Shown here: piece after piece, positions 25,015-33,804 of the stretch
Layout: every line of letters starts with the position of its first letter
Numbering within the stretch: the stretch's first letter is position 1
From: an uncultured Bacteroidales bacterium
GTDB lineage: Bacteria > Bacteroidota > Bacteroidia > Bacteroidales > UBA932
Reading direction: 5' to 3'
DNA: 64,000 bases
Assembly (NCBI GenBank): GCA_944322925.1
Contig: CALUQM010000010.1
Span: 1 to 64,000 of the forward strand
Notes under the pieces: generated by a model
Told to the model about the DNA's origin: nothing
Seen by the model: the letters and a program-made list of their open reading frames with translations, nothing else
The model's database searches: none
Made by a program: the position numbers and the translations under genes

Positions 25015-26046
25015 TTAGTCTTTCATGTTGGCCATAGCTTCCCTGATCTTTCCTTCTATCTCTTCGCTCAGTTCCACGTTGTCGGTGAGAAGCTGTTTGA
25101 CCGCTTCGCGTCCCTGCGCGAGTTTCGTGTCGTTGTAGCTGAACCACGAACCGCTCTTCTTTATGATGTCGAATTCCACTCCGAGATCGATGATTTCCCC
25201 TATGTGCGAGATACCTTCTCCGAATACTATGTCGAATTCCGCTTTCTTGAAAGGAGGGGCGAGCTTGTTCTTGACGATTTTGACTCTTGTTCTGTTGCCG
25301 AGGGCTTCCTCTCCGTCCTTGATCTGGGTGGTCCTTCTTACATCCACGCGGACGGAAGCATAGAATTTCAGCGCGTTTCCTCCGGTAGTCGTTTCCGGAT
25401 TTCCGAACATTACGCCGATCTTGTCCCTGAGCTGGTTGATGAAGATGCAGCAGGTGTTGGTCTTGCTGATGTTGGCCGTGAGTTTTCTCAGAGCCTGGCT
25501 CATGAGTCTGGCCTGGAGCCCCATCTTGGCATCTCCCATTTCGCCTTCGATCTCGGCTTTCGGAGTCAGGGCGGCCACGGAGTCTATGACTATGATGTCT
25601 ATCGCCCCGGAGCGGATCAGGTTGTCCGCTATTTCGAGGGCCTGCTCTCCGTTGTCCGGCTGTGATATCAGGAGTGTGTCGAGATTCACTCCAAGATTCT
25701 TGGCGTATGTCCTGTCGAATGCGTGCTCGGCGTCTATGATGGCTGCAATCCCGCCCTGTTTCTGCGCCTGTGCTATCGCATGGATGGCAAGAGTGGTCTT
25801 GCCGCTTGATTCAGGTCCGTATATTTCGATGACCCTTCCTCTCGGATAGCCGCCTATGCCGAGAGCATGGTCCAAAGCAATGGAACCGCTCGGAATCACG
25901 GATACTTCCCATTTAGGCTGATCGTCCCCCATTTTCATGATCGCACCTTTCCCGTAGTCTTTCTCAATCTTGTCGATGGTCGCCTGCAGAGCCTTCAGTT
26001 TGGCAGCGTTCACATCGGCCGTTTCCTTTTCAACTTCCTTAGCCAT
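25015..26046 (-). CDS. recA: Recombinase A
   Basis: A 343-residue DNA-dependent ATPase that forms filaments on single-stranded DNA, catalyses strand exchange and triggers the SOS response. Walker A GPESSGKT is at residues 77-84, Walker B is in [10 protein letters not shown], and the DNA-binding loops L1 and L2 (including [28 protein letters not shown]) are intact. The start at 26046 gives the normal length and is preceded by a full promoter at 26136-26105. No LexA-box palindrome was recognised near it. Confidence 0.97.
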   Translation of the reverse strand: MAKEVEKETADVNAAKLKALQATIDKIEKDYGKGAIMKMGDDQPKWEVSVIPSGSIALDHALGIGGYPRGRVIEIYGPESSGKTTLAIHAIAQAQKQGGIAAIIDAEHAFDRTYAKNLGVNLDTLLISQPDNGEQALEIADNLIRSGAIDIIVIDSVAALTPKAEIEGEMGDAKMGLQARLMSQALRKLTANISKTNTCCIFINQLRDKIGVMFGNPETTTGGNALKFYASVRVDVRRTTQIKDGEEALGNRTRVKIVKNKLAPPFKKAEFDIVFGEGISHIGEIIDLGVEFDIIKKSGSWFSYNDTKLAQGREAVKQLLTDNVELSEEIEGKIREAMANMKD

Positions 26047-26104
26047 AAATGTCTGTTTTATTTTTCGTTTTCCGGCTGTGCGGACATTCCGGCAGCCTAT
26101 CCTA

Positions 26105-26136
26105 CAAAGATATACAAAAGCCGAAAGCATAGCAAA
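26105..26136 (-). promoter_or_regulatory. Promoter of recA
   Basis: On the minus strand TTTG (26136-26133) and TATCTTTG (26112-26105) are separated by 20 bases, a full consensus match. The recA start codon is about 58 bases downstream. Confidence 0.75.
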
Positions 26137-26195
26137 TGTTTTTTTGATGCAGTTATAAAAATCCTCAATAATGTCCGCAGGTGTGGAATAATTCT

Positions 26196-26203
26196 TACAT
26201 TTG
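26196..26203 (+). promoter_or_regulatory. -7 element of the rlmN operon
   Basis: TACATTTG matches TAnnTTTG and lies 21 bases before the ATG at 26225. No good -33 TTTG was found. The element fixes the start at 26225, because an upstream TTG start at 26201 would overlap it. Confidence 0.5.
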
Positions 26204-26224
26204 CATGGATATATAGCGGATTTT

Positions 26225-27244
26225 ATGAAGATCAGACTGCTTGGAAAGACACCTGACGAACTGAAAGAAATCGTAGCCGACGCCGGCCTGCCGGGATATG
26301 CCGCCGGACAGATCGCGCGCTGGATGTATGTCAACAGGGTCCGGTCCATAGATGAAATGACGAACATTTCCAAAGCCGGAAGAGAGCGGCTTTCGGAGAA
26401 ATACGAAGTAGGCGTTACCGGATATGCCGGTCTGCAGGCATCGTCGGACGGGACGAAAAAATATCTGTTCCCTGTCGGGAGCGGTGCCGTGGAGGCAGTG
26501 ATGATTCCGGACGGAGACAGGTCCACGCTGTGCGTCTCCTCGCAGTCCGGATGCAGGATGGGATGCAGGTTCTGCATGACGGGAAGACAGGGCTTCCACG
26601 GACAGTTGGCGGCAGATGTCATTCTTTCCCAGTTCATTGCCGTGGATGAAGCCGACAGGCTCACCAATGCGGTCTTCATGGGAATGGGAGAACCTCTGGA
26701 CAATTATGACAATGTCATGCGCGCCATAGAAGTCCTTACTTCGGACTGGGGCTTCGGGTGGAGCCCCAAGCGTATTACCGTGTCGACGATAGGGGTGCTG
26801 CCGGCCCTGAAAAGATATCTCGATGAGAGCCGCTGCCATCTTGCGGTCAGTCTTCACAATCCTTTCCCGGAAGAACGCCTGTCGGTCATGCCTGCGGAAA
26901 AGGCCTTCCATGAGGAAGATATCGTCAGGCTCATAAGACAGTACGATTTTTCCGGCCAGAGGCGGGTGAGTTTCGAATATACCATGTTTTCAGGCTTCAA
27001 CGACAGTATCCGCCACGCCGATGCCCTCAGCCGCATGCTCAGGGGCCTGGAATGCAGGGTCAATCTGATACGTTTCCACGAAATACCGGATTTTCCGTAC
27101 GGCTGTCCTCCGGATGCAGTTATCAGAAGATTCCAGGAAAGACTGAACGCCAACGGCATACTTGCCACCGTAAGGGCATCCCGCGGGGAGGACATCATGG
27201 CCGCCTGCGGAATGCTTGCCGGCAAATTCAAGGAGGACAGGTAG
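26225..27244 (+). CDS. rlmN: 23S rRNA (adenine(2503)-C(2))-methyltransferase, radical SAM
   Basis: A 339-residue radical SAM methyltransferase that methylates C2 of A2503 in 23S rRNA and A37 of some tRNAs. The cluster-binding motif CxxxCxxC is Cys110, Cys114, Cys117. The C-terminal methyl-carrying Cys is in MAACGMLAG (about Cys328), and an upstream RRVSFEYTM segment fits the family. It heads a rightward set rlmN-patatin-recX-DUF4954. Confidence 0.93.
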   Translation: MKIRLLGKTPDELKEIVADAGLPGYAAGQIARWMYVNRVRSIDEMTNISKAGRERLSEKYEVGVTGYAGLQASSDGTKKYLFPVGSGAVEAVMIPDGDRSTLCVSSQSGCRMGCRFCMTGRQGFHGQLAADVILSQFIAVDEADRLTNAVFMGMGEPLDNYDNVMRAIEVLTSDWGFGWSPKRITVSTIGVLPALKRYLDESRCHLAVSLHNPFPEERLSVMPAEKAFHEEDIVRLIRQYDFSGQRRVSFEYTMFSGFNDSIRHADALSRMLRGLECRVNLIRFHEIPDFPYGCPPDAVIRRFQERLNANGILATVRASRGEDIMAACGMLAGKFKEDR

Positions 27245-27277
27245 CTTTTACAACCGGAAACAGGATTTTCAGCCATT

Positions 27278-29710
27278 ATGAACAGAGTCTTTGCTGCCAT
27301 AACATCTATTCTGACTGCGGTCATTGCTTTGTCCGCCTTCGCTCAGGACAGGGCCGTCTCCCCTTTTGTCCCGAAATCCTATCCTATGTCGGCCGCTGAT
27401 TCTTCCGCAGTGTCGGCCATCCGCTCGAGAATGTATGAAATCCGGAAAACGAGGCCTGTCGTCGCCCTTGTTCTGAGCGGGGGCGGAGCCAAGGGGGCTG
27501 CGCATATAGGCGCGATGAAATATCTCGAATCCATAGACATGCCGATAGACATGGTCCTGGGTACGAGCATGGGCGGACTTATCGGAGGCATCTATGCCCT
27601 CGGCTATTCTGCAGATCAGATAGATTCCATTATAAGGACCGTAGACTGGGAGCTTGCAATGAGCGATGCCGTCCCGCGCGAGTATGTTTCATACGCAGAG
27701 TCGAAATACAGGGAAAAATATGTCCTTTCCATACCCTTCTATTACGACACCGATTATTACAGGTTCCTTCTCGAAGACGAGATGAAATATGTCGACACCA
27801 AGAGACACGAGGAAATGATACAGTTCGGAGCCGATGCCGGCAAGACGACAGACCTGTTCAAAAGCAACTTTCTCGGAAGCCTTCCGTCCGGATATATTTT
27901 CGGGCAGAATGTCTACAATCTCATAAACGGTCTTTCGGTAGGCTATCAGGACAGGATCAGTTTTGCCGATCTTCCGATTCCTTTCGCCTGTGCCGCCACG
28001 GAACTTGTGAGCGGGACCGCAAAATACTGGCTCGACGGTTATTTCTCGACTGCGATGCGTTCCACGATGTCGATTCCTGGGGTCTTCGCTCCTGTGAAGG
28101 TCGACGGCATGGTCCTGGTCGACGGAGGAATGCGGGATAATTATCCTACTACCCTTGCGAGAGAGCTCGGGGCCGACATCGTCATAGGGGTAGAGGTCTC
28201 GACCGACAGGAAGCAGTACAATGAAATAAACAATATCGGAGACATAATAAGCCAGGGCATCGACATGCTCGGCCGCTCGGTTTACGAGTACAACATGACT
28301 GTTGCCGACATAAATATCCACCCTGAACTTCCGGAATTCGACATGATGAGTTTCGACAGGGAAAGCATCGACAGAATCATACACCTCGGCTATGTCGCGG
28401 CATATCAGAATGAGGACCGTCTGCTTGCCATAAAGGACAGGATCGGAGCCGATTCTACGGTTCTGCACAACAGAAAGGCGATAGACATAAACATGCAGGC
28501 CGTAGCCATTTCCGGGATAGACATAAGGGGTGTGAGCGAAAAGGAGAAGGCCATACTTATGCGCCGCATAGACCTGCAGCCGGGGGACAAGGTGGACAAG
28601 GCGCAGGTAGAGCATATCGTGGCGGATATTTTCGGAACCCAGTGCTATGACTATGTGACATATGAGATGGAGGGTAGGGAAGAGCCTTTCAATCTCGTGA
28701 TAAACTGCAAGCCGGGACCGGTGCACCAGCTCGGACTCGGTGTCAGGCTCGATTCGGAGGAACTCGTGTCAGTACTCGTGAATGTCGGGCTGAATGCACA
28801 CAGGCAGTTCGGCTCGAAGTTCGGTTTTACGGGCAGGATAAGCGTGAACCCTTACTTCCAGTTCCATTATTCATACGATGCCCCCAAGACACCTACCCTG
28901 AATGCCACGGCTTCGGTGAAATGGACGGACATGAGTTTCACGAGTTTTCTGGACAATTCTTCCGACCGTCTCAACCTGAGTTATCTGAACGTCAGGGAAG
29001 AATTCTATCTGTCGAATCTTAAATGGTCCCTTTTCGACCTCAAGGCCGGGATAAGGAACGATTATTTCGATGTAAGTTCCGTGCTTTCCTCGGGCAACAT
29101 ATTAGGCGATTACGACCTCAGCCAGTTGAGGAACGACTACCTGTCGCTTTTCATGGACGCGAGGACTGATACCTTCGACGACGGCTATTTCCCTTCCAAA
29201 GGCTATTCCGCCGGACTTTCCTACGGATGGACGTTCGCGGGTTTCCCTCAGAAATTCAATAATTTCCATTCGGTGCAGCTCGACGGGAAGATCGTCGTCC
29301 CTGGAGGGAAGGTATTTGCATTCATCCCTTCGGTCAATTTCCGTTTCCTCTTCGGAAAGGATGTGCCACTGGCTTATATAAACGCCATGGGCGGCAGCAT
29401 CGCAGGCCGCTATGCTGACCAGCAGATACCGTTCATAGGCATCAACAATATTGCCGCGATGCGCAATATGCTGACAGTTTTCAGAACTGATTACCGTTTC
29501 AGAGTGGCGAAGAACCATTATGTCACGGGAATACTGAACTATGCAAGGGACTGCAACGACTTTTCCACCTATACGAAGGGTCTCGGATATTTCGGCGCCG
29601 GAGTGGAATACTCTTTCGATGCTGTCTTCGGGCCGGTTTCGGCCAATCTTCACTGGTCCAGTCTGACCAAAAAGGCGGGATTCTATATCAACATAGGCTA
29701 TTATTTTTGA
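27278..29710 (+). CDS. Patatin-like phospholipase fused to an Omp85-type barrel (type Vd-like)
   Basis: An 810-residue protein. A signal peptide ends near Ala-Phe-Ala (residue 22). The patatin domain (about residues 60-300) has the oxyanion loop LSGGGAKG, the nucleophile Ser97 in GTSMGG and the dyad Asp282 in DGG. A POTRA-like region (about 405-475) and a C-terminal beta-barrel ending in Phe follow. This is the layout of PlpD/type Vd proteins, in which the barrel brings the lipase to the cell surface or outer-membrane periplasmic face. The final Tyr-Phe is a typical barrel end signal. recX starts 2 bases after the stop. Confidence 0.88.
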   Translation: MNRVFAAITSILTAVIALSAFAQDRAVSPFVPKSYPMSAADSSAVSAIRSRMYEIRKTRPVVALVLSGGGAKGAAHIGAMKYLESIDMPIDMVLGTSMGGLIGGIYALGYSADQIDSIIRTVDWELAMSDAVPREYVSYAESKYREKYVLSIPFYYDTDYYRFLLEDEMKYVDTKRHEEMIQFGADAGKTTDLFKSNFLGSLPSGYIFGQNVYNLINGLSVGYQDRISFADLPIPFACAATELVSGTAKYWLDGYFSTAMRSTMSIPGVFAPVKVDGMVLVDGGMRDNYPTTLARELGADIVIGVEVSTDRKQYNEINNIGDIISQGIDMLGRSVYEYNMTVADINIHPELPEFDMMSFDRESIDRIIHLGYVAAYQNEDRLLAIKDRIGADSTVLHNRKAIDINMQAVAISGIDIRGVSEKEKAILMRRIDLQPGDKVDKAQVEHIVADIFGTQCYDYVTYEMEGREEPFNLVINCKPGPVHQLGLGVRLDSEELVSVLVNVGLNAHRQFGSKFGFTGRISVNPYFQFHYSYDAPKTPTLNATASVKWTDMSFTSFLDNSSDRLNLSYLNVREEFYLSNLKWSLFDLKAGIRNDYFDVSSVLSSGNILGDYDLSQLRNDYLSLFMDARTDTFDDGYFPSKGYSAGLSYGWTFAGFPQKFNNFHSVQLDGKIVVPGGKVFAFIPSVNFRFLFGKDVPLAYINAMGGSIAGRYADQQIPFIGINNIAAMRNMLTVFRTDYRFRVAKNHYVTGILNYARDCNDFSTYTKGLGYFGAGVEYSFDAVFGPVSANLHWSSLTKKAGFYINIGYYF

Positions 29711-29712
29711 TC

Positions 29713-30213
29713 ATGGAACAGAAAGAAATCCTCGACAGGATGAGGACCCTGTGCGCGAAAAGGGAATATTGCGAGACTGACATAAGGAAAAAACTTGCGA
29801 AACTGTACCGGGACCTGAACGGCCCGTTTTCGGAAATGTCTCCTTCGGACGCCCGCGCCGCCGACGAAACAGTGGCTTCATTGAGGCAGGACGGCTATAT
29901 CGACGATTACAGATATGCCAGAGCCTTTGCAAGGGACAAGTCTTCGCTTTCCGGCTGGGGAAAGGTCAAGATACGGCACAGTCTCGCCGCGAAGGGAATT
30001 CCGAAAGAGTGCATCGACGCCGCCCTTTCGGAAATCGCTGAAGGAGCCGGTACGGAAAGGCTTGCCAGAGCCCTGGAGATGAAGGCTGCCTCACTGCGCG
30101 AGGACCCTCACTGCAAGTTCAAGCTTTTGAGATTCGCTCTCGGCAGAGGGTATGAATATGCCGAAATCAGGGATCTGGTGGACAGAATAATGGAAAAACA
30201 GCAAGAATCATGA
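29713..30213 (+). CDS. recX: Regulatory protein RecX
   Basis: A 166-residue mainly helical protein of the RecX family, which modulates RecA filaments. It has the three-helix repeats of the family, with conserved YIDDYRYARAFARDKSSLSG in the second repeat and a basic character. It is not next to recA but lies 3.7 kb away on the other strand. Its last four bases (ATGA) overlap the start of the DUF4954 gene. The start at 29713 is the first ATG after the patatin stop. Confidence 0.85.
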   Translation: MEQKEILDRMRTLCAKREYCETDIRKKLAKLYRDLNGPFSEMSPSDARAADETVASLRQDGYIDDYRYARAFARDKSSLSGWGKVKIRHSLAAKGIPKECIDAALSEIAEGAGTERLARALEMKAASLREDPHCKFKLLRFALGRGYEYAEIRDLVDRIMEKQQES

Positions 30214-32195
30214 AAGAATATCGAAGACTTACGGCGGATGAAATATCCGTTCTCGAATCCCAGATGTGTTCCGCAGCCGACTGGAACGATGTCGAAGTGT
30301 CGGAAGGTTTTTTGCCTGAATATGTCTGGACGACCAGATTTTCAGGCAGGGTGAAGCTCGGAAAATTCACCAGAGTGTTCGAAATGCCCGGAGGAATAAG
30401 GAAACATTCCGGCGTGTACCATACCACACTGCACAATGTCAGCGTAGGCGATGACTGCTATATAGAGAATGTCAAGAACTATATCGCCAATTACGATATC
30501 GGCCACGATTCCTTCATAGAAAATGTGGATATCATTCTGACTGACGGGCGCAGCAGTTTCGGAAACGGTGTGGAAGTGTCCGTACTCAATGAAACTGGGG
30601 GCAGGGAAGTGATGATTCATGACAGGCTTTCCGCCCATCAGGCGTATTTCATGGCTCTTTACAGACACAGGCCGGAGCTGGTTTCCGCCTTGAAGAAAGT
30701 CGTGTCGGACTACGTGGAATCGGTTTCATCCGAGACAGGTACCATAGCACCGAACTCCACGATAGTGGATGCAGGCTATATCAAGAATGTGAGAATCGGA
30801 GAATACTGCAAGATAGAGGGAACAGCGAGGCTCAAGAACGGAAGCATCAACAGCAACCGCTTTGCCCCTGTCCATGTGGGCGTAGGCGTCATCGGGGATG
30901 ATTTCATCATCAGCAGCGGCTCTTCAGTCGAGGACAGGGCTACCATTTCCAGATGTTTTATAGGTCAGTCCTGCCATATCGGGCATACGTATTCAGCCTC
31001 GGATTCCCTGTTTTTCAGCAACTGTCACGGAGAGAACGGAGAGGCCTGTGCGATTTTCGCCGGTCCTTTCACCGTCACGCACCACAAGTCCACCCTGCTT
31101 ATCGCCGGAATGTTCTCGTTCATGAATGCCGGTTCCGGGTCCAACCAAAGCAACCACATGTACAAGCTGGGCCCTATCCACCAGGGTATCATGGAACGGG
31201 GGGCAAAGACATCTTCCGATTCGTATCTGCTGTGGCCTGCAAAGGTGGGAGCCTTTTCCCTCGTGATGGGACGCCACGTGACTCACCAGGACACGTCTGA
31301 TCTTCCGTTTTCATATCTTATAGAAAACCAGAATACCTCATATATTTTCCCGGGAGTCAACCTGCGCAGCGTCGGCACCATAAGGGATGCCCAGAAATGG
31401 CCGAAAAGGGACAAACGCACCGATCCAGACAGACTCGACTGCATCAACTACAATCTCCTCAGCCCGTACACCATACAGAAAATGCTGAATGCAAGGGAAA
31501 TCCTGCTCAACCTGATAAAGGTCTCGGGGGAAACTTCGGAACAGTATTCATACCAGAGTGCCAAGATCAAGAATTCCTCACTGAAAAAAGGGCTGCACTT
31601 CTATGATCTTGCAATAAACAAGTTCCTCGGAAACTCCCTTATAAAACGACTGGAAACGGTCTCTGACGGAAATATCGAAGCCATAAGGGAAAGGCTCCGT
31701 CCCGATACGGAAACCGGCAGGGGCCAGTGGGTGGATATTTCGGGACTTATTGCCCCGAAATCGGAAATAGAGGCCGTGATCGATGAAATCGTATCCGGCA
31801 GACTTTCCACGGTAGAGGCGATCAATGATAGATTCGTCAGGATACATGCCTGCTATTATACATACGAGTGGACCTGGGCCTACGACAGGATAATCGAATA
31901 TTACGGACTCGATCCGGAAAATATCACAGTCGACGACATCATAGCCATAGCGGAGAAATGGAAGGAATCTGTCGTGACACTCGACAGGATGGTCTATGAA
32001 GATGCGAAGAAGGAATTTTCCCTGTCTGCGATGACGAGTTTCGGCGCCGACGGGGACAATGACCAGAAAAACCGGGATTTCGAAGAGGTCAGGGGCGGAT
32101 TTTTCGAATCCAATACGTTTGTCAGGGCCGTTCTCGACCATATCAGGGTGAAGACGGCGCTCGGAGACGAATTCCTTGCCAGGATGAAAAAGTGA
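30210..32195 (+). CDS. DUF4954 family protein
   Basis: A 661-residue cytoplasmic-looking protein without signal peptide or membrane segments. The central part (about residues 60-400) has many short Gly/Ile/Val-spaced repeats (VSVGDDCYIENVKNY, VRIGEYCKIEG, ISRCFIGQSCHIG) typical of a left-handed beta-helix, as in hexapeptide acyltransferases and nucleotidyltransferase tails. The family is common in Bacteroidota and its function is unknown. The C-terminal third is helical. It overlaps recX by 4 bases (ATGA) and its stop codon abuts that of the convergent glycosyltransferase gene. Confidence 0.82.
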   Translation: MKEYRRLTADEISVLESQMCSAADWNDVEVSEGFLPEYVWTTRFSGRVKLGKFTRVFEMPGGIRKHSGVYHTTLHNVSVGDDCYIENVKNYIANYDIGHDSFIENVDIILTDGRSSFGNGVEVSVLNETGGREVMIHDRLSAHQAYFMALYRHRPELVSALKKVVSDYVESVSSETGTIAPNSTIVDAGYIKNVRIGEYCKIEGTARLKNGSINSNRFAPVHVGVGVIGDDFIISSGSSVEDRATISRCFIGQSCHIGHTYSASDSLFFSNCHGENGEACAIFAGPFTVTHHKSTLLIAGMFSFMNAGSGSNQSNHMYKLGPIHQGIMERGAKTSSDSYLLWPAKVGAFSLVMGRHVTHQDTSDLPFSYLIENQNTSYIFPGVNLRSVGTIRDAQKWPKRDKRTDPDRLDCINYNLLSPYTIQKMLNAREILLNLIKVSGETSEQYSYQSAKIKNSSLKKGLHFYDLAINKFLGNSLIKRLETVSDGNIEAIRERLRPDTETGRGQWVDISGLIAPKSEIEAVIDEIVSGRLSTVEAINDRFVRIHACYYTYEWTWAYDRIIEYYGLDPENITVDDIIAIAEKWKESVVTLDRMVYEDAKKEFSLSAMTSFGADGDNDQKNRDFEEVRGGFFESNTFVRAVLDHIRVKTALGDEFLARMKK

Positions 32196-33170
32196 TCAGA
32201 ACCTGTCCCTGATGTTGTATTTGTTCCTGTCCTGGCTGCTGCGCGATATCATTTCCGCCACGAATCCGGACAGGAACAGCTGTACGCCGATTATGAGGGC
32301 GACAAGGGCCAGATAGAAAAGAGGTTGGTCGGTGACCGGTCTGAATTTCAGCCCGTTGGCCTGTGCAATCAGTTTGGATATGATAAGCCACAGGGCGATT
32401 ATTCCGCCCGCCATGAAGGTAAGGGTCCCCGTGAGCCCGAAAAAGTGCATCGGCTTTTTTCCGAAAGTACTGAGAAACCAGAGTGACAGAAGGTCCAGGA
32501 AGCCGTTGATGAAGCGGTTTATGCCGAACTTGCTTTTCCCGTATTTCCTTTTCTGGTGGCGGACCGGCTTTTCAGTGATTTTGTCGAATCCCGCATTCTT
32601 CGCGAGGTAGGGAATGTAGCGGTGCATTTCCCCGTAGACTTCTATGTTTTTCACGACCTCGTTCCGGTAGGCTTTCAGGCCGCAGTTCATGTCGTGCAGC
32701 TTCAGTCCGGTGATCAGTCTGGCCGTGGCGTTGTACAGCTTCGAAGGCAGGTTCTTTGTCAGTTTGTTGTCCTGGCGATGCTGTTTCCATCCGGATACTA
32801 TATCATAGCCCTGGCCTGCCACCATGGCGTACATTTCAGGTATTTCTTCCGGCGAATCCTGCAGGTCGGCATCCATTGTCACGACAACCCTGCCCGTGGC
32901 GGCTTCGAAACCGCAGTACAGGGCGGCCGACTTGCCGTAGTTCCTTCTGAATGAGATTCCCCTGATATGCCTGTCTTCCGCAGCCATCTGCCGGATTTCC
33001 GCCCAGGAGCCGTCCCTGCTGCCGTCGTCCACCATGATGAGCTCGTAGTCGTACCCCTCCTTCTCCATGACTTTTCTTATCCAGGCCACGAGTTCCGGCA
33101 GGGATTCGGCCTCATTGTACAGTGCTACCACTATCGACAGATTCTTGGGATATTTGTTGCTTGCGTACAT
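32196..33170 (-). CDS. Family 2 glycosyltransferase (GtrB/DPM1-like)
   Basis: A 324-residue enzyme. The GT-A domain (residues 1-225) has the start LSIVVALYNEAESLPELV, the DDGSRDGS motif and the metal-binding MDADLQDSPEE. Two transmembrane segments at the C-terminus (about residues 237-262 and 279-303) make it resemble the polyprenyl-phosphate glycosyltransferases GtrB and DPM1. It probably moves a sugar from a nucleotide donor to a lipid carrier; the sugar is unknown. It starts 1 base after the DUF4199 gene, an order also seen in other Bacteroidales. Confidence 0.9.
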   Translation of the reverse strand: MYASNKYPKNLSIVVALYNEAESLPELVAWIRKVMEKEGYDYELIMVDDGSRDGSWAEIRQMAAEDRHIRGISFRRNYGKSAALYCGFEAATGRVVVTMDADLQDSPEEIPEMYAMVAGQGYDIVSGWKQHRQDNKLTKNLPSKLYNATARLITGLKLHDMNCGLKAYRNEVVKNIEVYGEMHRYIPYLAKNAGFDKITEKPVRHQKRKYGKSKFGINRFINGFLDLLSLWFLSTFGKKPMHFFGLTGTLTFMAGGIIALWLIISKLIAQANGLKFRPVTDQPLFYLALVALIIGVQLFLSGFVAEMISRSSQDRNKYNIRDRF

Positions 33171-33171
33171 G

Positions 33172-33738
33172 TCAGTCGTTTTTGTTCATGAATTCTGCAA
33201 AAGGGTCGTTGGCGGCAATGTGCCGTGCCAGTATAGATGACAGTATTACTCCGTACAGGTAGCTGTAGACCAGTGTCGAGACGAAGGTCACCTGGGGATA
33301 CATGTCCATTGTCTGCCGCAGCGCATTCATGGTATTAGTGTCGATGCCTGTCCCGTACATCTGGCTGAACATTTCCATCATCATGCCTGTCCTGGCTTCA
33401 GTGGATGCAGGATCGATGACCAGCATATAGCACAGAAGCATCGCCGAGAATACGAAGGCCGAAAGCAGGGCGGTCCGCCTTCCGTATCTTGCAGTGTCCG
33501 CCGTTCCGGCATCGGAGTAGCGGCGCGAGAATTTTTCCATGCAGTATTTCATGAACCAAAGGCAGCCTCCGAATTTCACTGCCCAGACTATGCAGCAGAG
33601 TATCGCCATGCCTGCAGAGCCTTCGGCTATCGTCATCCGGTCTATTAGAAGGCGGCATGCCGCGGTGAAAAGGCCGAGAACCAGTCCGTCTCTGGCGGCG
33701 TTGTCCCATAAAATTTTTGATGGAAAGGGGTTGTTCAT
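33172..33738 (-). CDS. DUF4199 family membrane protein
   Basis: A 188-residue protein with four predicted transmembrane segments (around residues 17-35, 42-65, 90-110 and 152-172). The pattern DGLVLGLF near the start matches the Bacteroidota DUF4199 family, which has no known role. The start at 33738 is favoured by a -7 promoter element just upstream and because the family begins there; the open frame continues upstream through thrS only as antisense. It is coupled to the glycosyltransferase gene with a 1-base gap. Confidence 0.85.
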   Translation of the reverse strand: MNNPFPSKILWDNAARDGLVLGLFTAACRLLIDRMTIAEGSAGMAILCCIVWAVKFGGCLWFMKYCMEKFSRRYSDAGTADTARYGRRTALLSAFVFSAMLLCYMLVIDPASTEARTGMMMEMFSQMYGTGIDTNTMNALRQTMDMYPQVTFVSTLVYSYLYGVILSSILARHIAANDPFAEFMNKND

Positions 33739-33759
33739 AAAAATCAGAGTAAGACAGCG

Positions 33760-33767
33760 CAAAGATA
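33760..33767 (-). promoter_or_regulatory. -7 element of the DUF4199-glycosyltransferase operon
   Basis: TATCTTTG on the minus strand lies 21 bases before the DUF4199 start. It stands back to back with the thrS -7 element (33780-33787), so the two promoters are within 28 bases. Confidence 0.5.
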
Positions 33768-33779
33768 GAAAAAAAATTG

Positions 33780-33787
33780 TACCTTTG
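33780..33787 (+). promoter_or_regulatory. -7 element of thrS
   Basis: TACCTTTG matches the consensus and lies 17 bases before the ATG at 33805. No good TTTG was found at -33. The short leader leaves no room for a T-box or other riboswitch. Confidence 0.5.
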
Positions 33788-33804
33788 CAGCCTTGTAGAT
33801 TAAC

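Noticed and set aside
26047-26140. LexA-type SOS operator in the recA promoter region
   Set aside because: No symmetrical operator of a known LexA type was recognised near the promoter; the motif is not well defined in this phylum, so absence is not informative.
26047-26703. Upstream extension of the recA frame
   Set aside because: It runs through the recA promoter and across the rlmN gene on the other strand; RecA starts at 26046 with normal length.
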